Below, in pieces: positions 16,619 through 25,617 of a DNA stretch of 38,626 nt. Origin of the DNA: Desulfomonilaceae bacterium. Lineage in GTDB: Bacteria; Desulfobacterota; Desulfomonilia; Desulfomonilales; Desulfomonilaceae. The DNA is taken from the NCBI GenBank assembly GCA_041662605.1, contig JBAZSD010000033.1, positions 1 through 38,626 of the forward strand. Direction: 5' to 3'. The notes below the pieces were generated by a model. It searched no databases, was not told the DNA's origin, and worked only from the letters and a program-made list of their open reading frames with translations. Each line of letters opens with the position of its first letter. Positions within the stretch are counted from its first letter, which is position 1. The translations under genes were made by a program, and so were the position numbers.

Positions 16619-17050
16619 CTAACCTTCAAGTATCATTCTGAGTTCTTTGAGTTCTTTCTTGATCTCTATAAGCAGATCGCGGTAGTCCACTTGAGTGTCA
16701 TTGGATGCGGCGTTCTCCATTCGATTCTCAAGGGCTTTGATTTCCTCTTTTACACGAGAAGCCTTAGGCGCCTTGGCCGCCTTCTTTTCCGCCGCCGCCT
16801 GCTTCTTCATTTCTTGAAGCCTTTTTTTTGCGCCGGCGATAGTGAACTTTTCGTCATAAAGAAGATGTTTTATTTCGAGCAGTAATTCTAAATCTCGCTT
16901 ATGGTACAATCTTTGTCTAGCCCTTGTCCGAGTAGGTTTCAGAATCTTGAATTCTGATTCCCAATACCTCAGAACATAAGGCTCAACATTCAGAATTTCA
17001 CTTACTTCACCGATTTTAAAATACTGCTTCTCTGGAATCGCGATGGTCAT
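16619..17050 (-). CDS. MerR-type HTH transcriptional regulator
   Basis: A 143-residue protein with an N-terminal MerR winged helix-turn-helix (about 10-75: YFKIGEVSEILNVEPYVLRYWESEF, then RLYHKRDLELLLEIKHLL). A highly charged Lys/Ala-rich helix follows, with a coiled-coil C-terminus (about 95-143). There is no cysteine pattern for metal sensing, so the effector is unknown. It follows pheT by about 100 bp on the same strand, a position I recall for MerR-type genes in deltaproteobacteria, and where E. coli carries ihfA. GGAGGGG lies upstream of the ATG. It might act with, or in place of, a nucleoid-type factor, but that is speculation. Confidence 0.88.
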   Translation of the reverse strand: MTIAIPEKQYFKIGEVSEILNVEPYVLRYWESEFKILKPTRTRARQRLYHKRDLELLLEIKHLLYDEKFTIAGAKKRLQEMKKQAAAEKKAAKAPKASRVKEEIKALENRMENAASNDTQVDYRDLLIEIKKELKELRMILEG

Positions 17051-17147
17051 TGCAAACCCACCCCTCCATATGAGAATCCACCGAAAGCCAAACCGGAAAG
17101 TCGAACCGGCTTTTCACTAACAATGAAAGCAAAAAGCCTTTGTCTTA

Positions 17148-19592
17148 TCATTCTCTTACAGTGACACCTAACTCTCTTGTGAGAGTCCCGGTCACCTGAG
17201 AATGAACCTCCTGGACTTCAGCGTCGGTGAGGGTTCGATCCTCAGACTGATATCGGATCCGGAACGCCATACCTTGATGTCCCTCCGGAATCGATTCTCC
17301 CCGATATAAATCAAATAGGATCACTGAGGTAATGATATCATGCCCTAGACGTGAAATCAAGAGTTTAATCTTATCTTCTGAACAATTTGTTTCAACTATG
17401 ATCGATAGATCTCTTTCTACATAAGGGTAGCGGGGAAGCGGCCTAAAGACCCTATCCTTACGTGTTTGAACCAAAAGAGGCTCTAGGAAAACGTCAAAGA
17501 TTTGAACTTTCTTACTTAAACCAATTTCTCTAGTCTTCTCTGGAGATAACTCACCAAGAAATCCTATATCTTCTCCATTAACAATTAAATTCGCACTCTT
17601 ACCAGGATGTAAGAATTTCTGGTGGGACGGTACAAAATGAACATCCGTTATCGCAAGACCGTCCAGGACATTTTCCAACGCGCCTTTTATGTCAAAAAAG
17701 TCAACTTCTGGTCTAACTTCAACTTTTCCAAGTATGTCGACCTCGCCCCTGTTAAAATGCCACACGTCAGGGTATCTTGATCCACATGCCACTCCGGTTA
17801 GTTTAAGATTCTCTCGAGGCGTTTCCGAACCTGAAACAGGAACAAATGTCCTGCCAATTTCATATAACCTCAAGTTTTCATTCTTGAAATTTATATTTCT
17901 CTTTAACGCGCCGAAGATACCCGGCAGGAGAGACCTTCGCATTACAGTGAAATCCTCTGTCAATGGATTCATTAACGCAAAGTCTATTTCGTCTTCACAC
18001 TCTTCACGGAAAGAATCCGCGAGTTCGCTGGAAATAAAAGACATTGTTAGGATCTCAGTGAATCCGGATGAATTCATCAGGTCCCTGAATCTATTGACCA
18101 TGTTATATTCACGCTTGGTGTTGTCCGGCTCCGAGCCACAAACCGGCATAGTGGCGGGAATATTCTGATACCCGTGGACTCTTGCTATTTCTTCCACATA
18201 GTCGACCTCCCGTTCAAGATCCCATCGCCAACTGGGAGATACACATACCAAATCGCCCTCACATCTTCCCGAGATCTGGACATCAATACCAAGACTTTCG
18301 AGATAGGTTTTCATTTGGCCGGGAGCGAGGTCCAGCCCAAGAGTCGCATTGACTTTAGAAGGTCGTACCCTGGCGCTCTCGCGAACTATAGGCTCGGGAT
18401 AAACATCTATTTTCCCCTTTAAAATCTTTCCTCCGGTCCATTCCTGGATAAGCGCTGTTACTCGATCGGCAGCCCATCCGCATCCCTCAGGGTCCACTCC
18501 TCTCTCAAACCTGAATGAAGCCTCTGTAGACATTCCAAGCGCCTTGGCCGTTCTTCGGATACCGAAGCGTTCAAAACACGCGCTCTCTATGACGACCGTG
18601 CTGGTAGTATCCAGTATCTCCGAATTCAAACCACCCATAATGCCTGCCAGAGCAACGGACTTTTCTCCGTCTCGTATCATCAGAGAATCCAGGGGTAGTT
18701 TTCTCTCTGTCCCATCAAGTGTCTGGAACGATTCTCCGGGAACACATCTTCTGACAACAATCTTCCTACGGGCCAGGGATAGATGATCAAACGCATGCAG
18801 AGGCTGGCCGAATTCCATGAGCACATAGTTCGTCGCATCGACAACATTGGATATTGGCCTCACCCCTCCTCTGAACAACCGCAGCCTTACGGAAAAAGGT
18901 GACGGTCCGACTTTAACATTGTCTATCATTCTGGCGACATAACGGGGGCAAAGCTCAAAATCAGGGACTTCAACAGCTAACTCGGTTTCTATCTGTCTAT
19001 CAGACTCTTCGATTCTAACATCGAGGCTCCTGAGCGTACCTCCGGAAAGAGCCGCGATTTCCCTGGCTACCCCTATCACAGATAGACAGTCCCCGCGATT
19101 CGGGGTTATGGATATTTCAAAAATTATGTCCTCAATATCCGGAAAGGCCTCAATCAGAGACACCCCTACCGGAGTGTCGTCAGCAAAAACGAGTATCCCT
19201 GACGCGTCTTCCCCTAGACCAAGCTCTTTTTCTGAGCAAAGCATCCCTGGGGATTCCACGCCTCTAACCGACCTGCTTATAACCCTTACGCCTGACGCCA
19301 GGACGGTATCTTCAGGGGCATACGCGGCTATTTGACCTTGCTGAATATTGGGGGCACCGCAGACTACCGTCTCGGACCTGTCGCCGATTCTAATCAATGC
19401 AAGCTTAAGTTTGTCGGAGTTCGGGTGAGGTGTGACTTTCTCAATTTTTGCAGTGATACATGGGGCCAACTCTGACCCAACACGGGTCACCGATTCAACT
19501 TCTATGCCTCCCATAGTGAGAAGTTCAGCCGTTTCCTCAGGCTCCATATCAATATCGACAAACTCTTTCAGCCAATTTGAGCTGACGAGCAT
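17148..19592 (-). CDS. pheT: Phenylalanine-tRNA ligase beta subunit
   Basis: Large subunit of the (alpha-beta)2 phenylalanyl-tRNA synthetase; it binds tRNA and carries the editing site. The 814 residues show the full bacterial architecture: the N-terminal domain opening MLVSSNWLKEFVD, a tRNA-binding OB domain (about 40-150), the B3/B4 editing domain (about 210-390), the B5 domain (about 400-475), a catalytic-like core, and the C-terminal ferredoxin-fold anticodon-binding domain (about 720-812). The ATG has an AGAGGTG ribosome-binding site. It follows pheS by 111 bp on the same strand. Confidence 0.96.
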   Translation of the reverse strand: MLVSSNWLKEFVDIDMEPEETAELLTMGGIEVESVTRVGSELAPCITAKIEKVTPHPNSDKLKLALIRIGDRSETVVCGAPNIQQGQIAAYAPEDTVLASGVRVISRSVRGVESPGMLCSEKELGLGEDASGILVFADDTPVGVSLIEAFPDIEDIIFEISITPNRGDCLSVIGVAREIAALSGGTLRSLDVRIEESDRQIETELAVEVPDFELCPRYVARMIDNVKVGPSPFSVRLRLFRGGVRPISNVVDATNYVLMEFGQPLHAFDHLSLARRKIVVRRCVPGESFQTLDGTERKLPLDSLMIRDGEKSVALAGIMGGLNSEILDTTSTVVIESACFERFGIRRTAKALGMSTEASFRFERGVDPEGCGWAADRVTALIQEWTGGKILKGKIDVYPEPIVRESARVRPSKVNATLGLDLAPGQMKTYLESLGIDVQISGRCEGDLVCVSPSWRWDLEREVDYVEEIARVHGYQNIPATMPVCGSEPDNTKREYNMVNRFRDLMNSSGFTEILTMSFISSELADSFREECEDEIDFALMNPLTEDFTVMRRSLLPGIFGALKRNINFKNENLRLYEIGRTFVPVSGSETPRENLKLTGVACGSRYPDVWHFNRGEVDILGKVEVRPEVDFFDIKGALENVLDGLAITDVHFVPSHQKFLHPGKSANLIVNGEDIGFLGELSPEKTREIGLSKKVQIFDVFLEPLLVQTRKDRVFRPLPRYPYVERDLSIIVETNCSEDKIKLLISRLGHDIITSVILFDLYRGESIPEGHQGMAFRIRYQSEDRTLTDAEVQEVHSQVTGTLTRELGVTVRE

Positions 19593-19703
19593 ACCTTTTC
19601 ACCTCTTATTACAATTGTCGTTGTCGGCAAGATTTTAGTTAAGGATTGGCGTCGGGGTCTATCGGACCCAAAAACAGGGGAATCCGACCAGCCGGAACGT
19701 TTT

Positions 19704-20720
19704 TTAAAATTGGCCCAAGAACCGAACGTCATTTTCATAGAACAGGCGGATATCGGGAATTCCATATTTCAACATGGCCACTCTCTCAACCCCCAAGCCA
19801 AAAGCAAACCCGGAATAAATCTCCGGATCATAGCCCACAAATTTGTACAATGCCGGATCCACCATTCCTGACCCCAATATTTCGAGCCAACCGGTAAACG
19901 AACAGGTTCTACAACCCGATCCACCACAAATTACGCATTGTATATCAACTTCCGCGGACGGCTCAGTGAAGGGGAAAAAACTGGGCCTGAAGCGAAGCCC
20001 CAGTCGGTCTCCAAAATACTCCCTGGCAAAGGCCGTCAGGACACCTTTCAAATCAGAAAAGGAAACTCTCTCGTCAACCCAAAGCCCTTCGACTTGCATG
20101 AACATCGGAGAATGTGTCACATCCGCGTCACGCCTGTAGACCTTGCCGGGGCAAATAACCTTAACAGGAGGTTTTCTTTTTTCCATTGTTCTGATCTGAA
20201 CGGGTGACGTATGAGTTCTCAAGAGCACGTTTTCAGAAAAATAAAACGTGTCCTGCATGTCTCGCGCTGGATGATTCTTCGGCATATTCAAAGCTTCAAA
20301 ATTGTAGTAATCAATTTCAACTTCCGGCCCCTCAGCCAACTGAAAGCCTAACCCCGAGAACACCTCGACCAGTTCTTGTGTCACCCGGTTGAGAATATGA
20401 GATTTCCCGAGAGGCAATCGTCTTCCGGATAAAGTCACATCTATCGTTTCAAGCGCTAACATATCGCGCTCAAGCGCATCCCTCAGATCAGATTCTCTAG
20501 TCTCGAACAGGACTTCTAGTTCGGATTTGATTTGATTGGCAAGTTGCCCGACTACAGACCTTTCTTCTACCGGAAGATTTTTCAACCCCCTCAAAATCGA
20601 GGTCAACTCCCCTTTCCGTCCAAGGATTTTTGTGCGGGCCTCATTGAGAGCCGTTGGGTCCATTGTATAGGCCAAGAGTTCAACGGTAGAGGCTCTGAGC
20701 GAATCAAGTTGATCTTTCAT
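19704..20720 (-). CDS. pheS: Phenylalanine-tRNA ligase alpha subunit
   Basis: Catalytic subunit of phenylalanyl-tRNA synthetase, 338 residues. It has an N-terminal coiled coil (about 1-90) and a class II core with motif 2 around VYRRDADVTHSPMFMQVEG and motif 3 at GFAFGLGVERVAMLKYGI. A Cys4 cluster (C262, C265, C270, C273) precedes TGWLEILG, a feature of many bacterial PheS proteins. AAGGA precedes the ATG. A strong terminator lies upstream, between rplT and this gene, so pheST probably has its own promoter or depends on readthrough. Confidence 0.96.
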   Translation of the reverse strand: MKDQLDSLRASTVELLAYTMDPTALNEARTKILGRKGELTSILRGLKNLPVEERSVVGQLANQIKSELEVLFETRESDLRDALERDMLALETIDVTLSGRRLPLGKSHILNRVTQELVEVFSGLGFQLAEGPEVEIDYYNFEALNMPKNHPARDMQDTFYFSENVLLRTHTSPVQIRTMEKRKPPVKVICPGKVYRRDADVTHSPMFMQVEGLWVDERVSFSDLKGVLTAFAREYFGDRLGLRFRPSFFPFTEPSAEVDIQCVICGGSGCRTCSFTGWLEILGSGMVDPALYKFVGYDPEIYSGFAFGLGVERVAMLKYGIPDIRLFYENDVRFLGQF

Positions 20721-20805
20721 TCCTTGGGCGTCCTTTCTTCAAGACGAACCCTCTATAGGCTACGCAAGAATTCTTGAATCAAAAGTTATTGCAGTTCCAA
20801 TTGAG

Positions 20806-20829
20806 AAAAAAAACGGTCACTGAGACCGT
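20806..20829 (-). terminator. Intrinsic terminator after rplT
   Basis: On the minus strand ACGGTC-TCAGT-GACCGT (20829-20813) forms a 6-bp stem with a 5-base loop and runs directly into eight T residues. It lies about 90 bp past the rplT stop and 90 bp before pheS. It either ends the rpmI-rplT transcript or serves as an attenuator for pheST, as in E. coli, but I found no phenylalanine-rich leader peptide with a start codon. Confidence 0.85.
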
Positions 20830-20915
20830 AACCGATTAATAAATTTTTGCCAGGCGACGCGCAGAAACCAAAAAACGCGTTGGCCCGGCCTATGCGATCA
20901 AAACGAAGGACAAAA

Positions 20916-21275
20916 TCAGACCTGAAGCGCCTGCTTGGCCTGGTTCACAACCCCTGAAAAGACTACTGGGTCCGATACGGCCAGATCTGCGAGGATTTTC
21001 CTATCTAACCCGAGGCCAGCCTTCTTGAGTCCTTCTATGAACCTATTGTAGGGAAGCCCATTGAGCCTGCACCCTGCATTAATTCTAGTTATCCACAAAC
21101 TTCTAAAATCTCTTCTCCGGACTCTGCGATCCCTATACGCGTAACAAAGGGCTCTTTCAAGAGTCTCCTTTGCCTGTTTCAGAGTGCGGCTTCGCCCACC
21201 TACAAAGCCCTTAGCGGCCTTCAGTATTTTCTTCCGTCTCGCCCTGCTTGCAGGCGAACATCTAACTCTCGGCAT
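20916..21275 (-). CDS. rplT: 50S ribosomal protein L20
   Basis: L20 binds 23S rRNA early in large-subunit assembly and, in several bacteria, represses its own operon by binding mRNA. The 119 residues show the basic N-terminal extension (MPRVRCSPASRARRKKILK) and the conserved globular part with RDRRVRRRDFRSLWITRINA. It follows rpmI by 111 bp, a longer gap than usual. That gap contains a small hairpin, TCGGC (21325-21329) with GCCGA (21339-21343), which could belong to an L20-binding site. Confidence 0.97.
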   Translation of the reverse strand: MPRVRCSPASRARRKKILKAAKGFVGGRSRTLKQAKETLERALCYAYRDRRVRRRDFRSLWITRINAGCRLNGLPYNRFIEGLKKAGLGLDRKILADLAVSDPVVFSGVVNQAKQALQV

Positions 21276-21386
21276 AACTATCTCCTTAAATCGCCTCTTA
21301 TCAAAAAAGGCTCCGTGATTCCTATCGGCAAATCAAGCGCCGACCATTTTCATAACAGCCTCATAGTCCGTGGCTTCGATCAAAGG

Positions 21387-21584
21387 TTAACCGTAGGGTA
21401 GCAATTTTCTAATTTGTCCGACGTCTTCAGGACTAATATAACCGCTTTGTCTCAACCCTCTTTTCTGCTTGGTTGATTTTGAAGTCAAGATGTGGCTGCG
21501 ATAAGCCTTTTTCCTTTTTATTCCGCCACTTTTTAAGACCGTGAACCTCTTTGCGGCCCCACGGCACGATTTCATTTTTGGCAT
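21387..21584 (-). CDS. rpmI: 50S ribosomal protein L35
   Basis: A 65-residue basic ribosomal protein with the family opening MPKMKSCRGAAKRF and the core RKKAYRSHILTSKSTKQKRGLR. It heads the rpmI-rplT pair. infC, which normally precedes it in the infC-rpmI-rplT operon, is not found; the next 750 bp upstream hold no convincing gene. Regulation by L20 through a leader structure would be expected from the family, but the operator cannot be assigned here. Confidence 0.97.
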   Translation of the reverse strand: MPKMKSCRGAAKRFTVLKSGGIKRKKAYRSHILTSKSTKQKRGLRQSGYISPEDVGQIRKLLPYG

Positions 21585-22336
21585 GTTCAGTTCTCCTGGA
21601 AATTAGTAGCTTACAACTGTTTATTTAATCGAGTGATCTAATAAAACGCGCTTTCCGAACGCTGCAATTTGTTGAGACTTCATCAGAAAATCAGCGCGGT
21701 ATCAAATCATTTTTAATGTTTACAGGACATACAAACAATGGGCTCATTGTTTTAATTACCTTCAAAAAAGCTCCCGTCGTGCTCTAGCTTTAAATCGGAA
21801 GTATATTAAACTAATACAAGGCGTACGCAAATCGATCACGCCCTCAAACTTTTGTTTATACTCCATTGGGTACAAAGAAACAATTTTTTTTACAGTAATT
21901 AAAATCATTATTTGACATGAGCGTTTGCCGGTGATAACAATGCCGTCCGAATCTGTTTGGCGTTTATTTTTGAGAGACCCTCCATCGATCATTCTTATGG
22001 TTGATAGGCAGTTAGTGACGGACATCAATTTCTCAAATTGGTAGCGCATTGTCACAATCCGGGATTCAATACCGAGATATATTGCTAAAGTAATGAACCT
22101 TTTGTAGCAACCTGTTGTCTTGCATTTATGAACCCTATTCCACTCTCAAGAAGACGTTGGCTTTTTCTGGGATGAACTTGGTTGAGGCTACTTAGATCCA
22201 ACAATCCATAAACACAGATTCTAAGTTGTATTGAAAAATTACGACTGCTTACTAAAACGACTTTTCAGCCGCCGTGATGGTCACGTATGTTGTTGGAAGG
22301 TCATAAACTAAATTTGTTTCCATAGGAGGAACCATT
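21585..22336. other. Non-coding region upstream of rpmI with hairpins
   Basis: About 750 bp without a convincing gene. Two structures stand out. AAACAATG (21733-21740) and CATTGTTT (21745-21752) form an 8-bp stem with a 4-base loop. On the minus strand AAAGCT and AGCTTTTTT (21791-21786 and 21772-21764) form a weak terminator-like hairpin with a T-run. Both lie in what should be the rpmI leader. A 97-codon minus-strand frame (21762-22055) has no ribosome-binding site and no recognisable domain, and it ends inside the terminator-like hairpin, so I do not call it. The part right of about 22080 shows nothing I can name. Confidence 0.5.
21733..21752. repeat. Inverted repeat in the rpmI leader
   Basis: AAACAATG-GGCT-CATTGTTT is a perfect 8-bp inverted repeat, about 150 bp upstream of the rpmI start. 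It could be an RNA hairpin for operon autoregulation or a DNA operator. Confidence 0.45.
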
Positions 22337-22522
22337 TTGGAAAGATGTAAGACTTGCGGTAGAGAATATTCGGCAAACCAAACTATGACCTATTCAGTAT
22401 ACGGTTATTGTTCCTGGGAATGTTTGATGAACAAGAGGGGCCGGACTGGTCCGTCTCCTAGAAATAACAAGAAAACCAACGCAAACAGGAATTCTGGGCA
22501 GAACAGAACAAAGTGGGTATAA
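22337..22522 (+). CDS. Small zinc-finger-like protein
   Basis: A 61-residue protein starting at TTG 22337 with a very strong ribosome-binding site (AGGAGG, 22325-22330). Cys4, Cys7, Cys25 and Cys29 form a C-x2-C-x17-C-x3-C pattern that recalls treble-clef or MYM-type zinc fingers. The C-terminal half is basic and rich in Asn, Arg and Lys and probably disordered, which would suit nucleic-acid binding. Function unknown. It stands alone between two non-coding stretches. Confidence 0.65.
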   Translation: MERCKTCGREYSANQTMTYSVYGYCSWECLMNKRGRTGPSPRNNKKTNANRNSGQNRTKWV

Positions 22523-22897
22523 TTTAACCTGCGGCGCGTTACAATTTATTGACTTCAAGGCTTCTTTTACAAATCTGATTTCCTTGCGTCACTAGTTTAG
22601 TCCTCGGAAAAATTTTGTTATAGCCTTCAATAAATATTTAATGACCATGTAAGGGCTTCAATCCCTTTTAATTGTGGTCAACATCATCAACATGATAAAA
22701 GTTTCGTGAGTTTGCGCACGCATCGTAACTCGAAACATCCACACGTCGGTTCGAGTCGTAACCCGGACACGTTTGTGCGGGTCTAAAGAAGGGGCGTAAT
22801 TGGCTTTTCACATGACAGGTGTCAGTGAAAATACCACTAATGTCGTGACTGTACGCGCGCCGACTTCGCGCGTATGATTGCCAACGGAGATAGGAGT
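22523..22897 (+). other. Structured non-coding leader before the metallopeptidase gene
   Basis: No gene. It holds a nested hairpin at 22642-22680 (outer TGACCA/TGGTCA, inner AAGGG/CCCTT) and a second group close to the start codon. These are ACTCGAA/TTCGAGT (22728-22734 with 22750-22756), ACCCG-CAC/GTG-CGGGT (22761-22782, with a 2-base bulge), and an 8-bp GC-only core stem TACGCGCG/CGCGCGTA (22852-22859 with 22867-22874). An inverted repeat TGACA-GG-TGTCA lies at 22813-22824. The ribosome-binding site GGAGA (22886-22890) follows the last hairpin. Confidence 0.5.
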
Positions 22898-24379
22898 ATG
22901 AACAGATACGACCATCGCAAGACCGTCCAAGCGCTGGATGACGCTTATCGGAACCTTGCGCTGCTTACTCTGGAGCAAACCACAGGAACCTCTGTTACGA
23001 GAGGCTTTTCAGACATACTACCCTCGGATTCTTTGCTCCTCAGCCAGTCTACGATTGACCAATTGAGTGACATGGTCACCTCACAGACCTCAGTTGCTGA
23101 AAGAGATCTGCAGGAGCGCATTCTATACACTTGTAAGGATCTTATTGTCGAATCAAGAAATTCCTCCCTTTCCGATATGTTCAAATTCTACATGGATAAG
23201 GGGAGGATGGTTGTTCAGGGCGTCAAGATACCTGCCGTGGAGATCGTTCCATGGCTCCAGACTCAGGATAAGTTTGAACTCCGAGAAGAAATGCGAAAAG
23301 AAATTGGTATCTTCTGCAGGGTTATTTTGAACCCCATTTTGCTTAGCATTCTTGACGTAACAACTCGAACAGTTAAGGAAACTTTTGGATTTCACAGTTT
23401 GGCCGATTATGTTGAAAAAAAAAGGGATTCTTCCTTTCAAGAGTGGGCCGATATATTCATCAACTTTTTGTGTGAAACGGACGATTTATATTTTACCAAC
23501 GCCAGATCGTGGGCGGAACAACGATTGGGCCGGACAATCGAAGAACTCAACAGGTGTCACGCTCTTCGCTTGATGAGAATAGACGATTTCGACAGTTGTT
23601 TTCCGACATCGTCTCTTGTTGAAACTGTACAGGGCGCTTTTCTTGGATTAGGCCTGGATTTGACGAAGCGAAAAGACATAATAATAGATATTGAAGACCG
23701 CCATGAAAAAAGTTTCGACGCGCTCTGTATACCCGTGGATCTGCCAGGAAAGATATTTGTCGTTATGCGTCCCATTGGAGGTTTGATAGATCTTGAAACC
23801 TTGCTACACGAGATGGGACACGCGTTTTTTCTGAGCGGATTTTCGGCGGAACTCCCGATTGAATACAAGAGATTTTATCGATCCGCTGCCCTCGATGAGG
23901 CCTTCGCGTTTCTGTTCGCTCAGTTGGTGGAGAACCCCGTCTGGCTAAGCGATGTGGCCGGAGTTCCAGTAGGTCAGGCTGATACATTGGCCGATTTGTC
24001 AAGAACGAAAAGATTGCTTTTGATTCGTCGTCATATCGGAAAATTTCTTGCTGAAAAGGATTTGTTCGAGGTTGGTCCGTTTAAAGATTCCGCCCATTAT
24101 TGTAAATGGCTGAACAGGTCTACAGGATTCAATTACGAACCTGACGGATACCTTATTGACATGGATCGGGACTTCTATTCTGCGGAGTATGTTTGGGCCT
24201 GGGCTGGGGCGGAAGTCATGAGGAACTTCCTGGAAGACACATTTGGCGCAAACTGGTTCCAGAAACGTGAAGCCGGCGATTTTCTTGGGAAAATATGCGT
24301 AGAAGGACGAACAAACTCTCTTGATCAGGCCCTGATAAAGTTTTGCGGAACAAAAGCCGTGTTGCCTCGATTTTCTTGA
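22898..24379 (+). CDS. M3-like zinc metallopeptidase
   Basis: A probable cytoplasmic oligopeptidase of the gluzincin type. The zinc motif HEMGH begins at His304 (family form HExxH), with the third ligand probably Glu334 in LDEAFAFLF, as in M3 peptidases such as PepF. At 493 residues it is about a hundred shorter than typical oligoendopeptidase F, so it may be a distinct subfamily. I chose ATG 22898 because GGAGA lies 7 bases upstream. The ATG at 22874 has no ribosome-binding site and falls at the end of a GC-rich hairpin. The leader is strongly structured, so expression may be regulated at the RNA level. No operon partner is evident; metX starts 98 bp later. Confidence 0.8.
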   Translation: MNRYDHRKTVQALDDAYRNLALLTLEQTTGTSVTRGFSDILPSDSLLLSQSTIDQLSDMVTSQTSVAERDLQERILYTCKDLIVESRNSSLSDMFKFYMDKGRMVVQGVKIPAVEIVPWLQTQDKFELREEMRKEIGIFCRVILNPILLSILDVTTRTVKETFGFHSLADYVEKKRDSSFQEWADIFINFLCETDDLYFTNARSWAEQRLGRTIEELNRCHALRLMRIDDFDSCFPTSSLVETVQGAFLGLGLDLTKRKDIIIDIEDRHEKSFDALCIPVDLPGKIFVVMRPIGGLIDLETLLHEMGHAFFLSGFSAELPIEYKRFYRSAALDEAFAFLFAQLVENPVWLSDVAGVPVGQADTLADLSRTKRLLLIRRHIGKFLAEKDLFEVGPFKDSAHYCKWLNRSTGFNYEPDGYLIDMDRDFYSAEYVWAWAGAEVMRNFLEDTFGANWFQKREAGDFLGKICVEGRTNSLDQALIKFCGTKAVLPRFS

Positions 24380-24477
24380 ACCAGCCTGTCTAGTGGTTCA
24401 AGCGGCCGAACGAATCACAGAGAGGCACGCCAAGTCTGAATGATACGAAGACGATCGGTTTGTGACGGAGGACGCAT

Positions 24478-25617
24478 GTGGATCAGATTGGAATAGTTTC
24501 TACCCAGTACATCCAACTGGATGGTTTGAAGCTTGAGTCCGGTGTTTCCCTGGGCTCCATCACAGTGGCCTATGAAACCTACGGCCTGTTGAACGCTCAA
24601 GCTGATAACGCGGTGCTAGTTGTTCATGCGCTCTCCGGAGACGCCCATGCCGCAGGGGTGGACGAGGACGGCCGCGTGGGCTGGTGGGACGGTATGATAG
24701 GTCCAGGAAAGGGTATTGATACCAACAAATATTTTGTCATTTGCTCCAACTGTTTAGGGGGTTGCAAGGGAACCACCGGTCCAACGAGCGTCAATCCTGT
24801 CACGGGTGGACCTTACCGGCGTTCATTCCCTCTTATCACTATTGGTGACATGGTAAACGTGCAGGTAATGCTTGTGGAAAGGCTTGGTATCCGCAAATTG
24901 CACACCGTTATCGGTGGGTCGATGGGTGGAATGGAGGCATTGGATTGGGCTTGTCGCTTTGGAGACAGACTCAGGTCCGCTGTCGTGATCGCTGCCACTG
25001 CCCGTCTTTCTCCCCAAGGCATTGCCTTCAACTGGGTAGGAAGAAACGCCATATACTCGGACCCCGCCTCCACAGAGAGACATGGCGATTATTCAGAGGG
25101 AGTGCAAAAATCGGGACGGGGCCTTGCGGTGGCAAGAATGATCGGCCACATAACTTACCTGTCGGAAGAAACCATGCAGGTCAAGTTTGGACGAAAAATG
25201 GCGCTTCGCGACATGGATGGAACCACTTACAGTCTCGGAGAAAGCGAAGGTCTTGATGGAGAATTCGAGATCGAGTCCTACCTTAAACATAAGGGCAGCA
25301 CCTTTATGGAAAGGTTCGACGAAGACTCTTACATTATCATTACCAAAGCAATTGATTATTTTGATCTCGTTCGCGAATATGGTGACTTGGTAAACGCTTT
25401 TAGGAACATAACAGCGAAGATGCTCGTGATATCGTTTACATCTGATTGGCTTTACCCAACATCGATGTCTCTGGCCATCGTCAGGGCCCTGCAGGCCGCC
25501 AAGAAACATGTTTCATTCGTAGAGGTGGATTTACCTTACGGACACGATTCATTCCTGGTCCCTCAGGGTATGCCTAACCTAACAAGAATAGTAAGAGGTT
25601 TTTTGAAGGGTGTTTGA
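24478..25617 (+). CDS. metX: Homoserine O-acetyltransferase (MetX family)
   Basis: Acylates homoserine, the committed step to methionine through direct sulfhydrylation or the cystathionine route. The alpha/beta-hydrolase triad is visible: nucleophile Ser148 in GGSMGGMEALDWA, Asp323 in TSDWLYP and His356 in LPYGHDSFL. The 379 residues are standard. MetX proteins may use acetyl- or succinyl-CoA; the adjacent metW is often found with succinyl-preferring homologues, so the acyl donor is open. The start is GTG 24478 with GGAGG 8 bases upstream. The gene overlaps metW by 8 bp. I see no SAM or SAH riboswitch in the 98-bp upstream gap. Confidence 0.93.
   Translation: MDQIGIVSTQYIQLDGLKLESGVSLGSITVAYETYGLLNAQADNAVLVVHALSGDAHAAGVDEDGRVGWWDGMIGPGKGIDTNKYFVICSNCLGGCKGTTGPTSVNPVTGGPYRRSFPLITIGDMVNVQVMLVERLGIRKLHTVIGGSMGGMEALDWACRFGDRLRSAVVIAATARLSPQGIAFNWVGRNAIYSDPASTERHGDYSEGVQKSGRGLAVARMIGHITYLSEETMQVKFGRKMALRDMDGTTYSLGESEGLDGEFEIESYLKHKGSTFMERFDEDSYIIITKAIDYFDLVREYGDLVNAFRNITAKMLVISFTSDWLYPTSMSLAIVRALQAAKKHVSFVEVDLPYGHDSFLVPQGMPNLTRIVRGFLKGV

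Noticed and set aside
20820..20915. Possible phenylalanine-rich leader peptide before pheST (Phe-Phe-Gly-Phe codons followed by a terminator)
   Set aside because: The frame has no ATG, GTG or TTG start before the Phe codons, so a translated attenuator peptide is not supported.
21762..22055. 97-codon minus-strand open frame upstream of rpmI
   Set aside because: No ribosome-binding site, GTG start, no recognisable domain, and its end falls inside a terminator-like hairpin.
22651..22680. CRISPR-repeat-like string GGGCTTCAATCCC
   Set aside because: It occurs once, without spaced copies or cas genes; it is the inner part of a hairpin.
22745..22762. tRNA-like T-loop sequence GGTTCGAGTC
   Set aside because: The flanking bases do not form a T stem, and no acceptor or anticodon arms are found around it.
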